Counted from the first letter of the stretch, positions 1 to 12,589 are shown. The stretch is 64,000 bases of DNA from Apostichopus japonicus (GCF_037975245.1 NC_092566.1:3908001-3972000), one strand, 5' to 3'. Numbers and translations: made by a program. The notes: a model not told the origin generated them from the letters alone.

Positions 1-3000
1 TGTTCATACATAAGAGATTATTAAGATGCTCATTGAGTTAATATATTTTGATAGAAAAGGGACAACAGGAACTTGACGCTCCTTATTCAATTTAGGCCAG
101 GAAAAAAGATATTAGATTCACAAGGTTTTTTTTTCCATTTTAACATCAAAACACATGTAAAAGTGAAATCAGTACAGATTGAGGGAGATAGAAGAAAAAG
201 TATGATTTGAGTGGAGAGAGCAGTCAAAGAGACAGGGTACAGCGAGAGTGCTTATGTTGAGTTGAGACAAGTAAGGGAGGAAGGCACACTAAATACCACA
301 ATCATTAGAGCATGAATACACAGAATAACTTAAACCATCAAACTATGCCAACCAGCATTATTTTTCACAAATAAGGTACAGTAGTTTGCTAAAAAAAATT
401 AACCAATGAATCCATTATCCATCTCAACTCAACTCTGGAAGGAAGTTTAGTGCAAGAAATGATAATTCATATATAACCCTATGTTCCATTTAAGGGAGCA
501 AGGCAAATCTACTGACAGTGTCCCAATTTGAATTTCAAACTCCAAAAAAACAGGATTTCAAATTCAGGAGCAGCATAACAAAGCCCAATAGGAAATGGAG
601 ACCGAATCAGTCTACCAAAAGTACAATGATACCTCATTAGCCAGATAGAAATAATAAAGTTTTCAATCACCACCAATAGCACCCTTTGTTACGTTAAATG
701 TTCCCTTTGATACTCTTGTCACCCAAAAATACCGGCAATTTGGAGTTTCCTCTAGAACACTTTATAGCTCAACAGGTCTATTCAATCGCCCCTCTGCTGT
801 TGTAGGTTCTCTTCGCACCTCGCAACCTAATTAAGCTTGTAGTGGGTTACAAACACCTCCTTTCTACACGATGGGGGGGAGTTTTTTCTCTCTCTTTTCT
901 TTTTTTTTGGGGGGGAGGGGTCACAGACGGCAAAATTTAAACCTGAATTGTGGCTGTTCAGTTCTTTAAAAAAAAAAAGGTTCAGCAAAAACACTTGACA
1001 GTTGAAGAGGCCCTCTGGGGCCTTTAAAGGCTCAAGTTGTTTTTACCCAAGTTCACAACTTCTTTTTCCAACCTTGTTTTTACTTTGTCTCCAGCTAGTG
1101 CTCCAAGCTGAAGGATTTTGGAGCCCAACCACTCAAGACATTCCTTAGGAAAGTCCTCCCTTTGTGCAAATGCACCACATAAGTTTGTTAACTGTGGATC
1201 CCTCCCCTTTGCCTAAGTCATTGAAGTAGTTAGTAGCAGGTCAGTCCACTTTTATTGACATTTCCTCCAAACAAAATTTGTATTGTACTTATGCGACAAG
1301 GATCCACTTAACTTGGATTTCAAAAAAAATTGGTAAACAAATAGTTGAAGACCCATGGAATTCAATTAATTCTTACAAATTGACGTCTCAAATATCTATA
1401 AAGATCCACCAAGACGACGCGCCTCTGTGCCATCCTGTCATTATAAAGTCAATAGAAATAAGACTGTAAATTTGACATTTCATAGTTTAATAGTTTGAAC
1501 AAAAAAATTATCAAAATTTGCAAAAAAATTTAGTTCAGATGGTTTAAATTTAATTCTTATGATTTTCTTTTTCGATTCTTTCTATTTGTTAGTCTTCCTT
1601 TTTCTTGTTTTCTATTTTAGCCGATTCTTTTTCCATTTTGTTAGGTACAGTACAGTACATCGGACTGCAGAATTAGAAATGATACGAGTAACAAAATGGA
1701 AAATTTGCTGTGGATTATTTTACATCTTAGCCACCGAAGAAAGTACAGCATAGCACCATGTAATATTGCAGATATGTCAGTTAAACATAACACTGTAGGA
1801 AATAAAGAGCATTATGGGAAATAGAACTTGAATAATGAAGTATTTATAAAATAACAAGGAGTAAGGGAGATGAATCCCTTTCACCCACCCCTTCCCCTCC
1901 CTCCTCCCTTCCCTTTGAAACGCATGTTATATTCAACAAATCATAGCCCTAGGAAATGGCAACATGCATGCTTTCTGAAGTGTAGATGGGAAAGTCCTTT
2001 ATGTAAACTGGAAACAAATAGTTATCCTCATCTCCATATCCATTTAAACTTAAAAATCTTAATCTGTGACTGGAAATGATTGGGAAATTAAAGCTAATAT
2101 AATTAGGCTCACATAGCTGTCTGTTTCACCTTAGCTTTTTATACTTTTTAAGAAAAGTCACCCAGGAAGGAACCTAAAAACCAAACAAACGAACCGACCG
2201 ATCCGCTCTCAACCCCAGTCCCCCCCCCCCTCCCCAAGCAATGAGACTGTGACTGTGTGATCATCGTCAGGTGTGCATCACCGTTCCCCTAGAAGGGTAA
2301 CATAATGCTGCAGATGATCTTGGCCAAAGAGCCGAGAAGAGATCACCTTCACTTCTTAACAGGAACAAAACTTTGGCTTCAGCAAATACATACTGTTTGA
2401 ATAACTTTAAATCAGATTCTAGTATCTTTGCTCAGATAGACTTCATCTCCACTTTGGATAGTCCCCCAAAAAAAGCTCAAATAGCACTCAAAATCTTGTC
2501 CTTCATTCTTCAGATATTTTTCAAAGCCCTGGGAAAGGTAGAAAGAATATCAGTGACTTCCGTTTGTGCTCAAAGAGGGGGGGGGGTCTTTTCTCTTGTC
2601 TGAATATATGGAAAGCCATGCATGACTTCTTAAGTATGCTATTGCTTAGAGCTGTAAGGGAGTGTTTAGGGATGGCCAAGGTCCCATTGTTAGAACCCGT
2701 CAGACCTTAGCAATGGTAGTATACACACTATAACAAGTGGACTGACTGTTATACAGTGTTATATCTATATCGATCTCTTCCCAATTTTAACAAAAAAATT
2801 GTTCTCCACTCTTTCATTAACCATTGTTAAAACTAACACACACATTTGGAAATGTTGGTTTCAAACAGCTAACCAGTCACAAGTTAGGGTTACAACTTAC
2901 AAGATAACTGGAACAGTACAAAATGAAGATCAAACTTCAAGGTATTCAGTATTATCCCCAAAATTGCTAGAAAGTCAGATCAAATTCACCCTATACTAAG

Positions 3001-3610
3001 ATATTCAAACAAGCATTTTTACTACCTTAGTAAGAGCACCTATACCCACATGGAGACACTCAACCGTCTATTTTAACAATTGTAAACGTCTGGGGAAACT
3101 TTCAGGAATCAAAACATTCAGGACAGTACTTTTGAAAACTTCTAGCAACTTTTAAGTGCTTGAAACTTGGAATCAACAGTGATGATCTTTACATAACAAA
3201 AGGGATAAAGCTCTCAACTTTATCAATTCAGGTTGATAAAGAAATTTAGAGATAGCCGGACAGTTGCGATAATTAATTGAAAATCTTTGCTTCATTGTTG
3301 ACAGTAAGAAAAGAGAAGAATGGAGTTTAAACAGATTAAAAAACAAATCTTGGTGTCATTATAACCTACCATCCCATCCACTGGCATTGACAATCTAATC
3401 CTAACAAGAATTGATTTTTCTAATTCTCAGTTGTCTGCATGTAGTCACCAATATCTGCAAAGTTTACCAACAGATGATTAGTTTTATTAGCCAACTTACA
3501 ATTTAATTGAATGAAACTGTTAAAGACACTCTTAAAGTTCTATTACTTCTTTACACTTTTAACACTTGTTAAAAATCCAATATATTCCAGGCAATTTCCG
3601 TAAGATTGTA
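1..3610. other. Non-coding stretch, no gene seen
   Basis: AT-rich DNA with short homopolymer runs (T-run and G-run near 890-920, C-run at 2219-2230, G-run near 2577-2586). Open frames are short (up to 76 codons), show no domain and have no convincing splice context. Could be intronic or 3' flanking DNA of a gene beyond the left edge. Confidence 0.6.
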
Positions 3611-3761
3611 AACACTATGGATGGTAGAATGAGAAGGAAGGGCATCGACCGGAGGAGCCAGCCGATGAGGGTGCACAGTATTAAAAGATTACCAGGGCAT
3701 ACTAGACACGGTAGAATGTGGTGCTAATGTTGTGAGGAGACAGGTAAGCGAGGAACAAAGT
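3611..3761 (+). repeat. Dispersed repeat family A, copy 1
   Basis: Contains GTAGAATGAGAAGGAAGGGC, GGGTGCACAGTATTAAAAG, CTAGACACGGTAGAATG and GAGACAGGTAAGCGAGGAAC. The same order recurs at 5.8 and 9.0 kb at roughly 80-90% identity by eye. No coding frame. The 3' half resembles the arms of the fold-back elements at 41.6 and 49.7 kb. Confidence 0.75.
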
Positions 3762-4620
3762 AAAAATTAGCTAATTATTTATTATTCTATTCCAGTCAAA
3801 AACATGTTATCAAGACAGCTTTTATTAAGCATCACCTGTTCTTTCCTCTCTCGCTCTCCCTTTCTCTGTGTCTCTCTCTCTTTTTTTGACTATAAGGTGT
3901 AAGCTAGGTTCCACAAAGGTGTCCAATTATCAGTTTAAATTTTGCAATCCTATAGGCACAAAACCATTACTTTATATTGTCTTTCCACAACATGTATGCA
4001 TGATAAAGGGAACACTGCAGCAATCTCTACTCAGGCAGCTAACCATTATAAATTATCAGAATCCAACAAGAAAGAATCAATTAGCTTTTCCACAGCTTTA
4101 TATTATAATGGTTTGAAGGGAAATCTTTTCCCCCGAGGTATACAACAAGGACAACACAACAGTTGTCAACACAGACTATCTTCTAACACTTTTCTTTCAC
4201 TGTACACTTGTAGGTTATCTAAACGTCTCGCCTGTCCATTTTCTTTCCATTCAGGAAGATTCTCTTTGGAAAGAAGGCAGGTTAACAGCCCTGGTGAATG
4301 GCCTATCTTGCGTTTCCTTCTCTGCTACCCCTTTGTTAACTTTCCTTCTTAAAATTTTAGGAGAAAATCTCTCCATAGATTTAACACTCAGAAGCATCAC
4401 CTACCATATTATGCTCTATGTTGCCATACAGTCCATTCACATTATAAAAAAACTCTGTTATGGTTTCCCGTTTCAAAGGAATCTATTGAAAAGCACTTGA
4501 AATTAGATTGATGGGACTCTAAGCAACATGATAGCAAAATATAATAAGAATTATCCAGATTACCTCAAAAACCTTGACAAAATTGGCTTATACAGGAACC
4601 AATATGAGAAAAGAATAACC

Positions 4621-5105
4621 TGAATGCAACATGCACTGTGATTTTGATGGCTTCATTACACTACACTTTTGCCTGTTCACCAGAAATAGCTTTTATAGTA
4701 TAAATATCCTGAACCACCATGTCATGATAAAAGCAGGTCGTGTTAAAAAGATTTTCAATATATTTGATCTGTGGTGACCTCGGATGACCTTTGACCTATC
4801 ATAAATATGATAAGTATCAATGCTTCCTACAGTATCCTATTTACAAGGTTTCAGGCATTTGACCTCTGATGACCTCAGATAACCTTTGACCTTCACCAAA
4901 AACAATAGGGTTCTTCTACTCAATATGGGGTATCTACATGTCAACTTTGATTCTTGAAATATCATGTTTACAAGCAAGGAGTCACACACGCACACATCTA
5001 CATGCATACATATACATACAACATCTACAACATCAACATCTACAGGCATACACATACATACAATATCATGACTGCATAGGTTTCTCTTGTCATCGAAACC
5101 AAAAA
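4621..5105. mobile_element. Minisatellite-bearing element, short copy
   Basis: Unique flanking modules (left: GAATGCAACATGCACTGTGA... through CCTGAACCACCATG; right: GGTTTCTCTTGTCATCGAAA) enclose about two copies of a roughly 120-130 bp unit. The unit contains TATCAATGCTTCCTACAGTA-like and TGACCTCTGATGACCTCAG segments. The same left and right modules bracket a longer array at 11.7-12.6 kb, so this is a dispersed element with a variable internal array. No open frame of note; the 118-codon frame on the - strand lies inside the repeat. Confidence 0.75.
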
Positions 5106-5751
5106 AGTTGAGCATTTGAATAGTGCATCGACAGAAAGGTGGGAAAATAAACCATACCTTGCTTTGACACAATGTTCTTACCTGTCCACACACAACTGGA
5201 ACACCTTGAGAGTGAGAGAAATGTACTTCCTTCTCCCTAACCCTTGCCCTTCATTCTCCCCCCCCCCACCCCCCAATACACTGACTATCACCAAGCACAA
5301 GCGCAGTTTAAACATTACATTAAAATTTAGAAATTTGAATTTTTTACTTGACTATACCACTTCAAAGGAAAGTTTGGCTGGTCAAAATCAAGATAATGAG
5401 TTCTCTTGATGTGAGATTTTAGTATAAAACAGCATCAAAAACTTCATCAAAATCAACTCCAAAAGCTGTTTTAAATAACAGGTAAGAGGTCTAAATACAC
5501 AATCAAAATAAATTATCTATCATGACTACTTCTATCCAAAACATTCTATTCTGATATTTCAACTACCCTTACAGAGCCACACAAGTTGCTCAACTCTAAA
5601 CTATTTAAAGCCTCTCTAAGGCGATTGTGTAGTGTATATAGAATGTTATTTCTAGGTTATTTGCAATTATCATTAACTGGACAAATGTCCATTATTGCTT
5701 TCAGTGTATTAAAAGTGTAAGGGGTACAGTAGGTACATTACAAAAACTACT

Positions 5752-5924
5752 CCGAGGCCAAAACGATCGTCTAAACACTTTGGTTAGTAGAATGAGAAGG
5801 GAGGGCACTGACCAGAGGGGTCCAATCATAGAGGGTGCACAGTGTTGAAAGGTTTCCAGTTCACTCTAGACACTGTAGAATGAGTGCAGAGGTTGTGAGG
5901 AGACAGGTTAGTGAGGAGCGAAGT
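5752..5924 (+). repeat. Dispersed repeat family A, copy 2
   Basis: Begins near CCGAGGCCAAAACGATCGTC and runs through GTAGAATGAGAAGGGAGGGC, GAGGGTGCACAGTGTTGAAA and GAGACAGGTTAGTGAGGAGC. It ends 36 bp before the hAT MITE at 5961. It matches copy 4 at 8.95 kb from its first bases onward. Confidence 0.75.
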
Positions 5925-5960
5925 TAATTGTAGTAAATGAAACAAATATAGGGTACAGTC

Positions 5961-6323
5961 CAGTGGCGTAGGAAGGTACTTTTGAAAGGGGGGGCTGAAG
6001 ACTGATGGCCGGCCTGGGGGAGGGGTCTAAGGGGAGGGGGTGTCCCCCACCCCTTTGGAATTTTTTTGGCATTTCCAGGTGGCCTCAGATGCAATTTGGT
6101 GCAATGTAGCACACTTCAACACCCACTCCATTTTGTAAATAATTTTGCATTTTCACCTGGCCTTAGATGCAATTTGGTGCTCCAAATGAGATTTTTTTCT
6201 CATTTGGAAATGAAAAAGGGGTTTTCTGACTTGCGAAGCGGGGGGCGGAATGATACTTCCGCCCCTCCATATTTTTCACTGGGGGGCTTGTGCCCCCCAG
6301 CCCCCCCGGTTCCTACGCCCTTG
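5961..6323. mobile_element. hAT-type MITE, 363 bp, with intact 8-bp target duplication
   Basis: Terminal inverted repeats are CAGTGGCGTAGGAA on the left and its near reverse complement TTCCTACGCCCTTG on the right. The flanks are the 8-bp duplication GTACAGTC at 5953-5960 and 6324-6331, exact on both sides. The 8-bp length and the CA-start termini are typical of hAT elements. The interior is G/C-run rich (a GGGGGAGGGG stretch and a CCCC stretch) and has no transposase. The exact duplication suggests a fairly recent insertion. Confidence 0.88.
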
Positions 6324-6331
6324 GTACAGTC

Positions 6332-8940
6332 AGATGGTAATTCAATAGTTGGTAGGCGACTGGTCAACTGTCTCCTATGCTAGTAGGTCACTTTTAAAGA
6401 ATACCCCTTGAATTTATTCAAAAGCCTTTAATGAGTAAGGTTAGAAGGATAGGAGAAGTGCACATTTTAAGTGGAGTCAGATGAAAGATGAGTAGATATA
6501 ATTTAAATTTCTCACACATGTATGTCAGGTCTTGCTACAAACCATGAGTTAATAGACTGAATAGCTGGGGAAAATGCAAACACTATTGATACAATCAAAA
6601 TTGGACCAATTTTTGATGACTTTACATACGAATGGTCAATAGGGGAATTAAGGAGGAGTCAGGGCCTGGATGGATGGAAGCCACACCCCATGTTTAAAGA
6701 CGTGACCAAATTGAACCAAATTGCATCAAATTGCACCAAATCGACCAAATAGTATTAGAGGATCATGCATATAATATACATGAGGGAAGTAAGCTGTGCA
6801 TGTTATAAATTGCAACTGTACAGTCCAGACAGATCTACACTATGAAAGAAGTGCAGTTTAACGCTTGAAAGGAATAGCGCAAAAAAGACTATCAATAGAT
6901 GGCAGCAGTTGTAACTGAACTAAAAAAAAGACACAAAAAATTTGTTTGGTGCTCTAATATTCGATATCTATTTAAGTGTACAGTAACAGCACTGTAGTTG
7001 CTGTCCTCTAAAGCCACGGAATGAACTGTAGTGATTTCATATTTTGTTGATTCAGACGATATCCCTACTTGCGACAGCCCGCACACTTTATAAAACATTA
7101 GAGAAATTTCCAGAGCAAAAAATATTTAATTACAATAACTCCATTATGGGAAAAAAATGCTTCCATGGCACTGGTCTGAATGGTCTCGTCAATGAAATTA
7201 TTATTACCCTTACCTGTACATGTTCAACAAGTTGCTGAAAGTCAAAATTATGAAGAGAAAAAGTTCAACTCAAACTGGCAATTGGAAGCCAATAATTTCC
7301 TCTTTCTGGAAACGATGTAGACTGCGCAATGCTTTTTCAAATGTTTGCTTTTCCCGTTTCCTACACCTATACAGGAACGAAGATCAAATACAAATCGCAG
7401 TCCCGTGCAAATCGCAGTCCGATGAATACATTCGCAGCTTCTACAGGCCAGACAAACTCAAACTCACCCGGTTCACAACAGATTTCTCTGATTAGTAAAC
7501 ACTCAACGTTGTTAGTTTGTGAAAAATTGTTGATAGTAGTTTGTCAACATTCATTTTCTGGTTGGAATTTCATATTTTGTGGACAGGGGAAGAGGGCATG
7601 TAAGGGAGGGAGGATCAATGGATCAAAGGGCAAATAATTTGAAGGTATCAAGAATTAGCCTCAAGGAAAGCAACAGAAAAGAGATTTCAAGAGAATTCCC
7701 CATTTTTTTACTCTGACCGATTCACACTAGAAGAAATTTATGAGATAATACTTATAGTATAACCCTTTAAATTAAAACATGTTTTCAACTTCAAGATGGT
7801 ACTTTTTCTATGCCAAATGCAAGTCTTAAGTTTTGCTTCTAGGTTAAAAGCTTCAATTTCTCAAATGTTGGGTGAAGGACACATATAACTCTTTGCACAT
7901 TAAATGATAAATAGAACACACGAACGAGAGTGCTATGGTTGTGGGGAGACATGTAAGCGAGGAACGAAGTCAATCCATGGTTCACATGAGTGATGGGCAG
8001 CAGCATATTGCCAAGATTTAAAGAAGACAAACATACTGTGGTTATCAGTAAGAAGACGGAAGGCTAATTTTTATACTGTAACAAGACATTGCTACTCCCA
8101 GTCTCCCAGACACGTCTAAGAATTTCATTCCAGCATCCATCTTGTGAACTTGAAGGAAGTGCAATGCAGATAAACAGCAAGTAAAACAATCTATTTTATT
8201 TGTACAGTAGAACATGGATCCAAGACAAATGGTTTACACAGGTTCATCGAGACAAGGAGACCCAAAGGAGTTGGGAAGAATTTTCACATGTAAGAGCAGA
8301 TCGGTTATGTTAATTAATTTAAGACACTTTTCATAGACAGTCATTGTAAAAGATATGATACAGAGACCTTCATTATTAGCTGAGCTCATAAATAACAGTA
8401 TTCATGAAAGGTCTGACACGTGGTGTGACTGGCTAGTCTGTATAATTGTATTAATAATGCTGGGTACTACTGTAGGAAATCAGGAATGTGCACACTGGCA
8501 CACATGTGTAACCACTATAGAGTCATTTTCTGTAATTAAAACATGATCAAGTAAATTATTTCCAGATGTTGGATGGCCGTGTGATAGAGGAATGATATGA
8601 ATGCCAAGGAAGTTGGACTAATGAATTCAGGAGAAAGCAAAATAACAAGTCTGCTTCTAGACTGTATGTTCTTGTATAAGTGGAAACTGTCATTGTCCTT
8701 AACAAATTCTTTTAATAGTTTCAACATCATAAAATGGTCATGTGGATGGGTGGGTGTCTGTCTATCTACAATCTAAAGAGTACTGCAGCAATACCGCCCT
8801 GCGCCAGTCAAAAGATGATGAATGCTGAATCCAACGAATTCACCCTGAATGAAGTGTAATAATATTCCTACTTTAACTTCCAGCAAATACTAACCAAAGA
8901 TCCTAGGAAACTGTTGGGATCGAATTAAGTAGAAATTAAA
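6332..8940. other. Non-coding stretch with one possible microexon
   Basis: No recognisable gene. Overlapping frames at 7220-7637 lack domain similarity. A 21-bp segment on the - strand at 7214-7234 has good splice sites on both sides (see findings). Contains the partial family A copy at 7914. Confidence 0.5.
7914..7970 (+). repeat. Dispersed repeat family A, copy 3 (3' part only)
   Basis: Only the terminal part is present: GAGAGTGCTATGGTTGTGGG, GAGACATGTAAGCGAGGAAC. The left portion seen in the other copies is missing. Confidence 0.65.
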
Positions 8941-9117
8941 CCGGAGCCAAAAACAAACAATGTAGACACTTAGGGTGGCAGAATGAGAAGGAAGGGCATT
9001 GACCAGAGGGGTCTGGCCATAGAGGGAGCGCAGTGTTAAAAGGTTACAAGTTCATTCTAGACACGGTAGAATGAGAGTGCTAAGGTTGTGGGCAGACAGA
9101 ATAGTGAGGAGGCAAAG
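8941..9117 (+). repeat. Dispersed repeat family A, copy 4
   Basis: Starts with CCGGAGCCAAAAACAAACAA and TGTAGACACT, then GCAGAATGAGAAGGAAGGGC, CAGTGTTAAAAGGTTACAAG, GACACGGTAGAATGAGAGTG and a variant GCAGACAGAATAGTGAGGAG end. Full-length relative of the copies at 3.6 and 5.8 kb. Confidence 0.75.
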
Positions 9118-9720
9118 AAAATTCACTCTATAATAGCTTTACTAGATTAATAAAAGCTTAATCAAATCGTCGATTTAATCAACTACATCTGCTTGCAGTC
9201 ATTGAAGCATCCCGTTTTATGGCATCCATACAGTGGATTCATTTGTAACAACGGTGTCCTAGAGCCTATACACAAGCAGTCTGCCCTTGTAGTATGCCGT
9301 TTAGTCCACAAACATCCTGTTGTAATATATTCCACAGACACACTGAAATGAGATTAACTCACTCCTCACACAGACTGAACACAGTATCTACATCACAGAG
9401 ACATCTTTTCCAGACCTAAACTTTATCAAGTAAATGAGCAGTTAAGAAAATATGGAATTATCATATTTATGAAGGTGTATCAAAAAATTTTCGGTAGCTG
9501 GTAGCAGCTGCTATTTCTGCAACTGAGTCTCTGTTGTTGTACAGTCAGTAAAGAGGTCTACAAGGCACTGTGTCACAAAGAAAAACTACAGCAAAGATGT
9601 AAAATCCAGCTGATATTTTAAGATGAATCAATATCACAAATAATTGAGAATTATCTCTGCAAACATCCTTTGCCTATTGTGCGAGACTGTGTTCCACCAT
9701 AGATTATATACTACACAGCC

Positions 9721-9761
9721 TAGCTGAAGGATGCTGCAGGGGCTGCAGTGTCCTTCAGCTA
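9721..9761. repeat. Short perfect-ended hairpin
   Basis: TAGCTGAAGGATGCTGCAG is followed after GGG by CTGCAGTGTCCTTCAGCTA. The arms are 19 nt with two mismatches near the centre. It lies just left of the 207-bp tandem duplication. A distant relative of the left flank (GCCTATTGTGTGAGA) appears at 54.2 kb, so it may be part of a repeat. Confidence 0.6.
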
Positions 9762-9786
9762 CGTTTGTGAGTGTCTACAAACAAAT

Positions 9787-10202
9787 GCAGAAAGAGACAT
9801 TTTGTGCACAAGAATAAACTGTATTCCATACAATAGAATATAACCATATACAACAGTGTCTTGTGAGATTTCATGTATATATAGTTTGATTTCCCAAAGG
9901 GAAAAAAGAGTATGGAGTCACTTTTACCGACCTTGCAAAATTGTGAAGGGGGCCGCGGTTTGCACAGTCAGCAGTGACTAAAAATCGCGGATTGCAGAAA
10001 GAGACATTTTGTGCACAAGAATAAACTGTATTCCATACAATAGAATATAACCGTATACAACAGTGTCTTGTGAGATTTCATGTATATATAGTTTGGTTTC
10101 CCAAAGGGAAAAAGATTATGGAGTCACTTTTACCGACCTTGCAAAACTGTGAAGGGGGCCGCGGTTTGCACAGTCAGCAGTGACTATAAATCGCGGATTG
10201 CA
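9787..10202 (+). repeat. Two-copy tandem duplication, period 207 bp
   Basis: GCAGAAAGAGACATTTTGTG begins at 9787 and again at 9994. The two units differ at only a handful of bases (for example CCATATA versus CCGTATA, GTTTGATTT versus GTTTGGTTT, AAAATTGTG versus AAAACTGTG). Both end in GGGGGCCGCGGTTTGCACAG and ATCGCGGATTGCA. The near identity indicates a recent event. I see no coding frame. Confidence 0.9.
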
Positions 10203-11674
10203 AAGTCGGTAATTACTATTACTGTTACTAGTCTGTTAGATTCGTCCAACACGCCAGCATACAGAAACGTTGTACTCAAAGCCAAAGTGAATTAATCAGG
10301 TCGCACATCCAGAACTCTATGCATGCTAATTTCTTCAATACCACCCTCATTCCAATTCGGAACGCATTTCCTTTACCTCATTTATACCTTACTGTAGTTT
10401 TGATTTCTTATTGTAGCAAGCAGACTTTCAGAATAAAGTTATTGCGCACACATGTTTACCAAGTACCAACTAACATCAATGATTTCATTGTAGTAGCTGA
10501 AGGGTTAATGTCATAGACTTTAGTCATATTTTTAGCTGTAGTACAGTACTATTTATTCAGTCAAGGTGAAAAATTGCATACCACACATGTCATTATAATC
10601 ATGAAAAAAAAAACAGAATCTATTATTTGATCAGTTTACACTAAATTTCAATGCATGATAGATTGACAATAAGATTCTCTATTGAAGTTCGATCAGTGCC
10701 AGGCTTGAATATTCACACATACCATTAGAAGTCACTTGTAGTACTTGTCAATAGTTTCATACTCCAATGGACACCTTTTTTTTTATTCTCTCTCTCTCGT
10801 TTTTTTTTACCTTTTGTTAGTCACAAAACATATTTTCAAGGTAATTCATTGCTCAACCCAGTTGAGGGGGATGGGCAGCCTTTGTTCCTACTAGGGGCTA
10901 GGCTTTTGTTTTCACCTGCCCAAATAAGAAGGCTTGGAAAAGGAATTTCTTTCTTCTACCTCGTTTCTACTATTCCCAGATCTATAGATGACAGTCAAAA
11001 ATAGGATGTTTCACAGAAGAAAAGAAAAAACTATCATATTTACGTACTTACTTGTCAGTTTACTCAGAATCAAAATGTTGACGGGAACAAAACCGTGATA
11101 CCTCTTTATCAGTAATTGAAATCCATCGACTTAAAACACTTTTATATTACCCCTTGTAATCTATCTGAGGATTTTAATGTACAAATATAATTATGGAGAT
11201 AGCAATATATCATATTATCGCTGGATAGACTTTAGAAAGCAAAATCTAGAAGAGATTTAAGTAGCTGATGTTCAAAGACAGAAACTAACAAGGTCATGTT
11301 CCAGCCTATACACCCAGATAGGATTGGGGTACTTGTTGCCCCTAGGAGTCGGCATTATTCATTCAACACAATGAATGACTACTAACAAAGAAGTTTAAAG
11401 AATTCTGAAGTAGGCCTTCATACACACAATGAGTCCGTATACAGTAATGACTATGAGGCATAGTACACTGATGGGCTTGATTGCTTTCACAATAACAACT
11501 ATGGTACCTCACTCCCACTTAACATGTGTCACAATGAAACTTCCCAAATTTGTCATTCTTGGTCATTGTATATTAGACTTAATAATCGCTAACTGTTAAC
11601 ACTAACAAGAATGTTCTATTACAACAGTAGGCATATTATACATTCCTAGGCAACCTATAGCAGAACAAAAACCA
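10203..11674. other. Non-coding stretch, nothing recognised
   Basis: AT-rich, with T-runs near 10770-10810. No domain-bearing frame and no repeat that I could relate to the other families in this window. Confidence 0.5.
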
Positions 11675-12589
11675 GAATGCAAAGTGCATTGAGATTACTT
11701 TCTATGACGTGCTACACTAGACTTCTGCTTATTCACTAGAAATATCTCTTATAATATAAAAGTCCTGAACCACTATTTTGATGTACAATTACACTAAGGC
11801 ATGATAAACACAGGTCAGTCTACTGTACTTGGTAATATGCACCTCCACCAAAAACAATAGAGGCCTTGTACTCAATGTGAAATATCCACATACCAAGTAT
11901 GAGAAGTATCCATGATTCCTACCCTTGAGATATCATGTTTAAACGTTTTCAGAGTTTGACCTCTGGTGACCTCAAATGATCTTTGACCTACACCAACAAC
12001 AGGATTCTTGTACTCAATATGGCAAATTCGCATACTATATATGAGAAGTTTACATGATTTCTACCATGATATATCATGTTTAAAAAGTTTTCAGTTTTTG
12101 ACCGCTGGTGACCCAGATGACCTTTGACCTCAACCAAAGCAATTAAGTCCTTCTATTCAATATATAATGCATCCACATGCCAAGTATGAACAGTATCCAT
12201 GCTTCCTAACTTGAGATATGTTTACAACGTTTTCAATATTTGATCGCTGGTGACCACTGATGACCTTTGACCTCCACTAAAAACAACAGAGTTCTTTTCC
12301 TTGATCCACATGATAAGTATGAGAAGTATCCATGCCTTCTACAGTATCTTGAGATATCCTGTTTACAAGGTTTCAGTGTTTGACCTCTGGTGACCGCAGA
12401 TAACCTTTGACCTAGAGCTACTAAAAACAAATGGGTTCTTCCTCTCAATTTTACATGACAAACCAAGTATAAAAATTACACATGATTCCTATATTGAGAT
12501 ATCGTGTTCACAAGGTGGGCATCACACACACACACTCTTACACGCTATCATGAATGCTATAGGTTTCTCTTGTCATCGAAACCAAAACC
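11675..12589. mobile_element. Minisatellite-bearing element, long copy
   Basis: Same left module (GAATGCAAAGTGCATTGAGA ... CCTGAACCACTATT) and right module (GGTTTCTCTTGTCATCGAAA) as the 4.6-kb copy. Between them lie about five or six roughly 120-140 bp units, each with TATCCATG-TTCCTAC, GAGATATCATGTTTA, TTTTCAG-TTTGACC and GACCTTTGACCT segments. Array length difference between the copies points to unit gain or loss. Units contain perfect AGGTCA direct repeats (see findings). Confidence 0.78.

Noticed and set aside
4837-5193. 118-codon frame on the - strand with Val/Cys/Met-Asp repeats
   Set aside because: It lies within the minisatellite element and a CA-rich stretch; the repetitive peptide is a by-product of the repeat.
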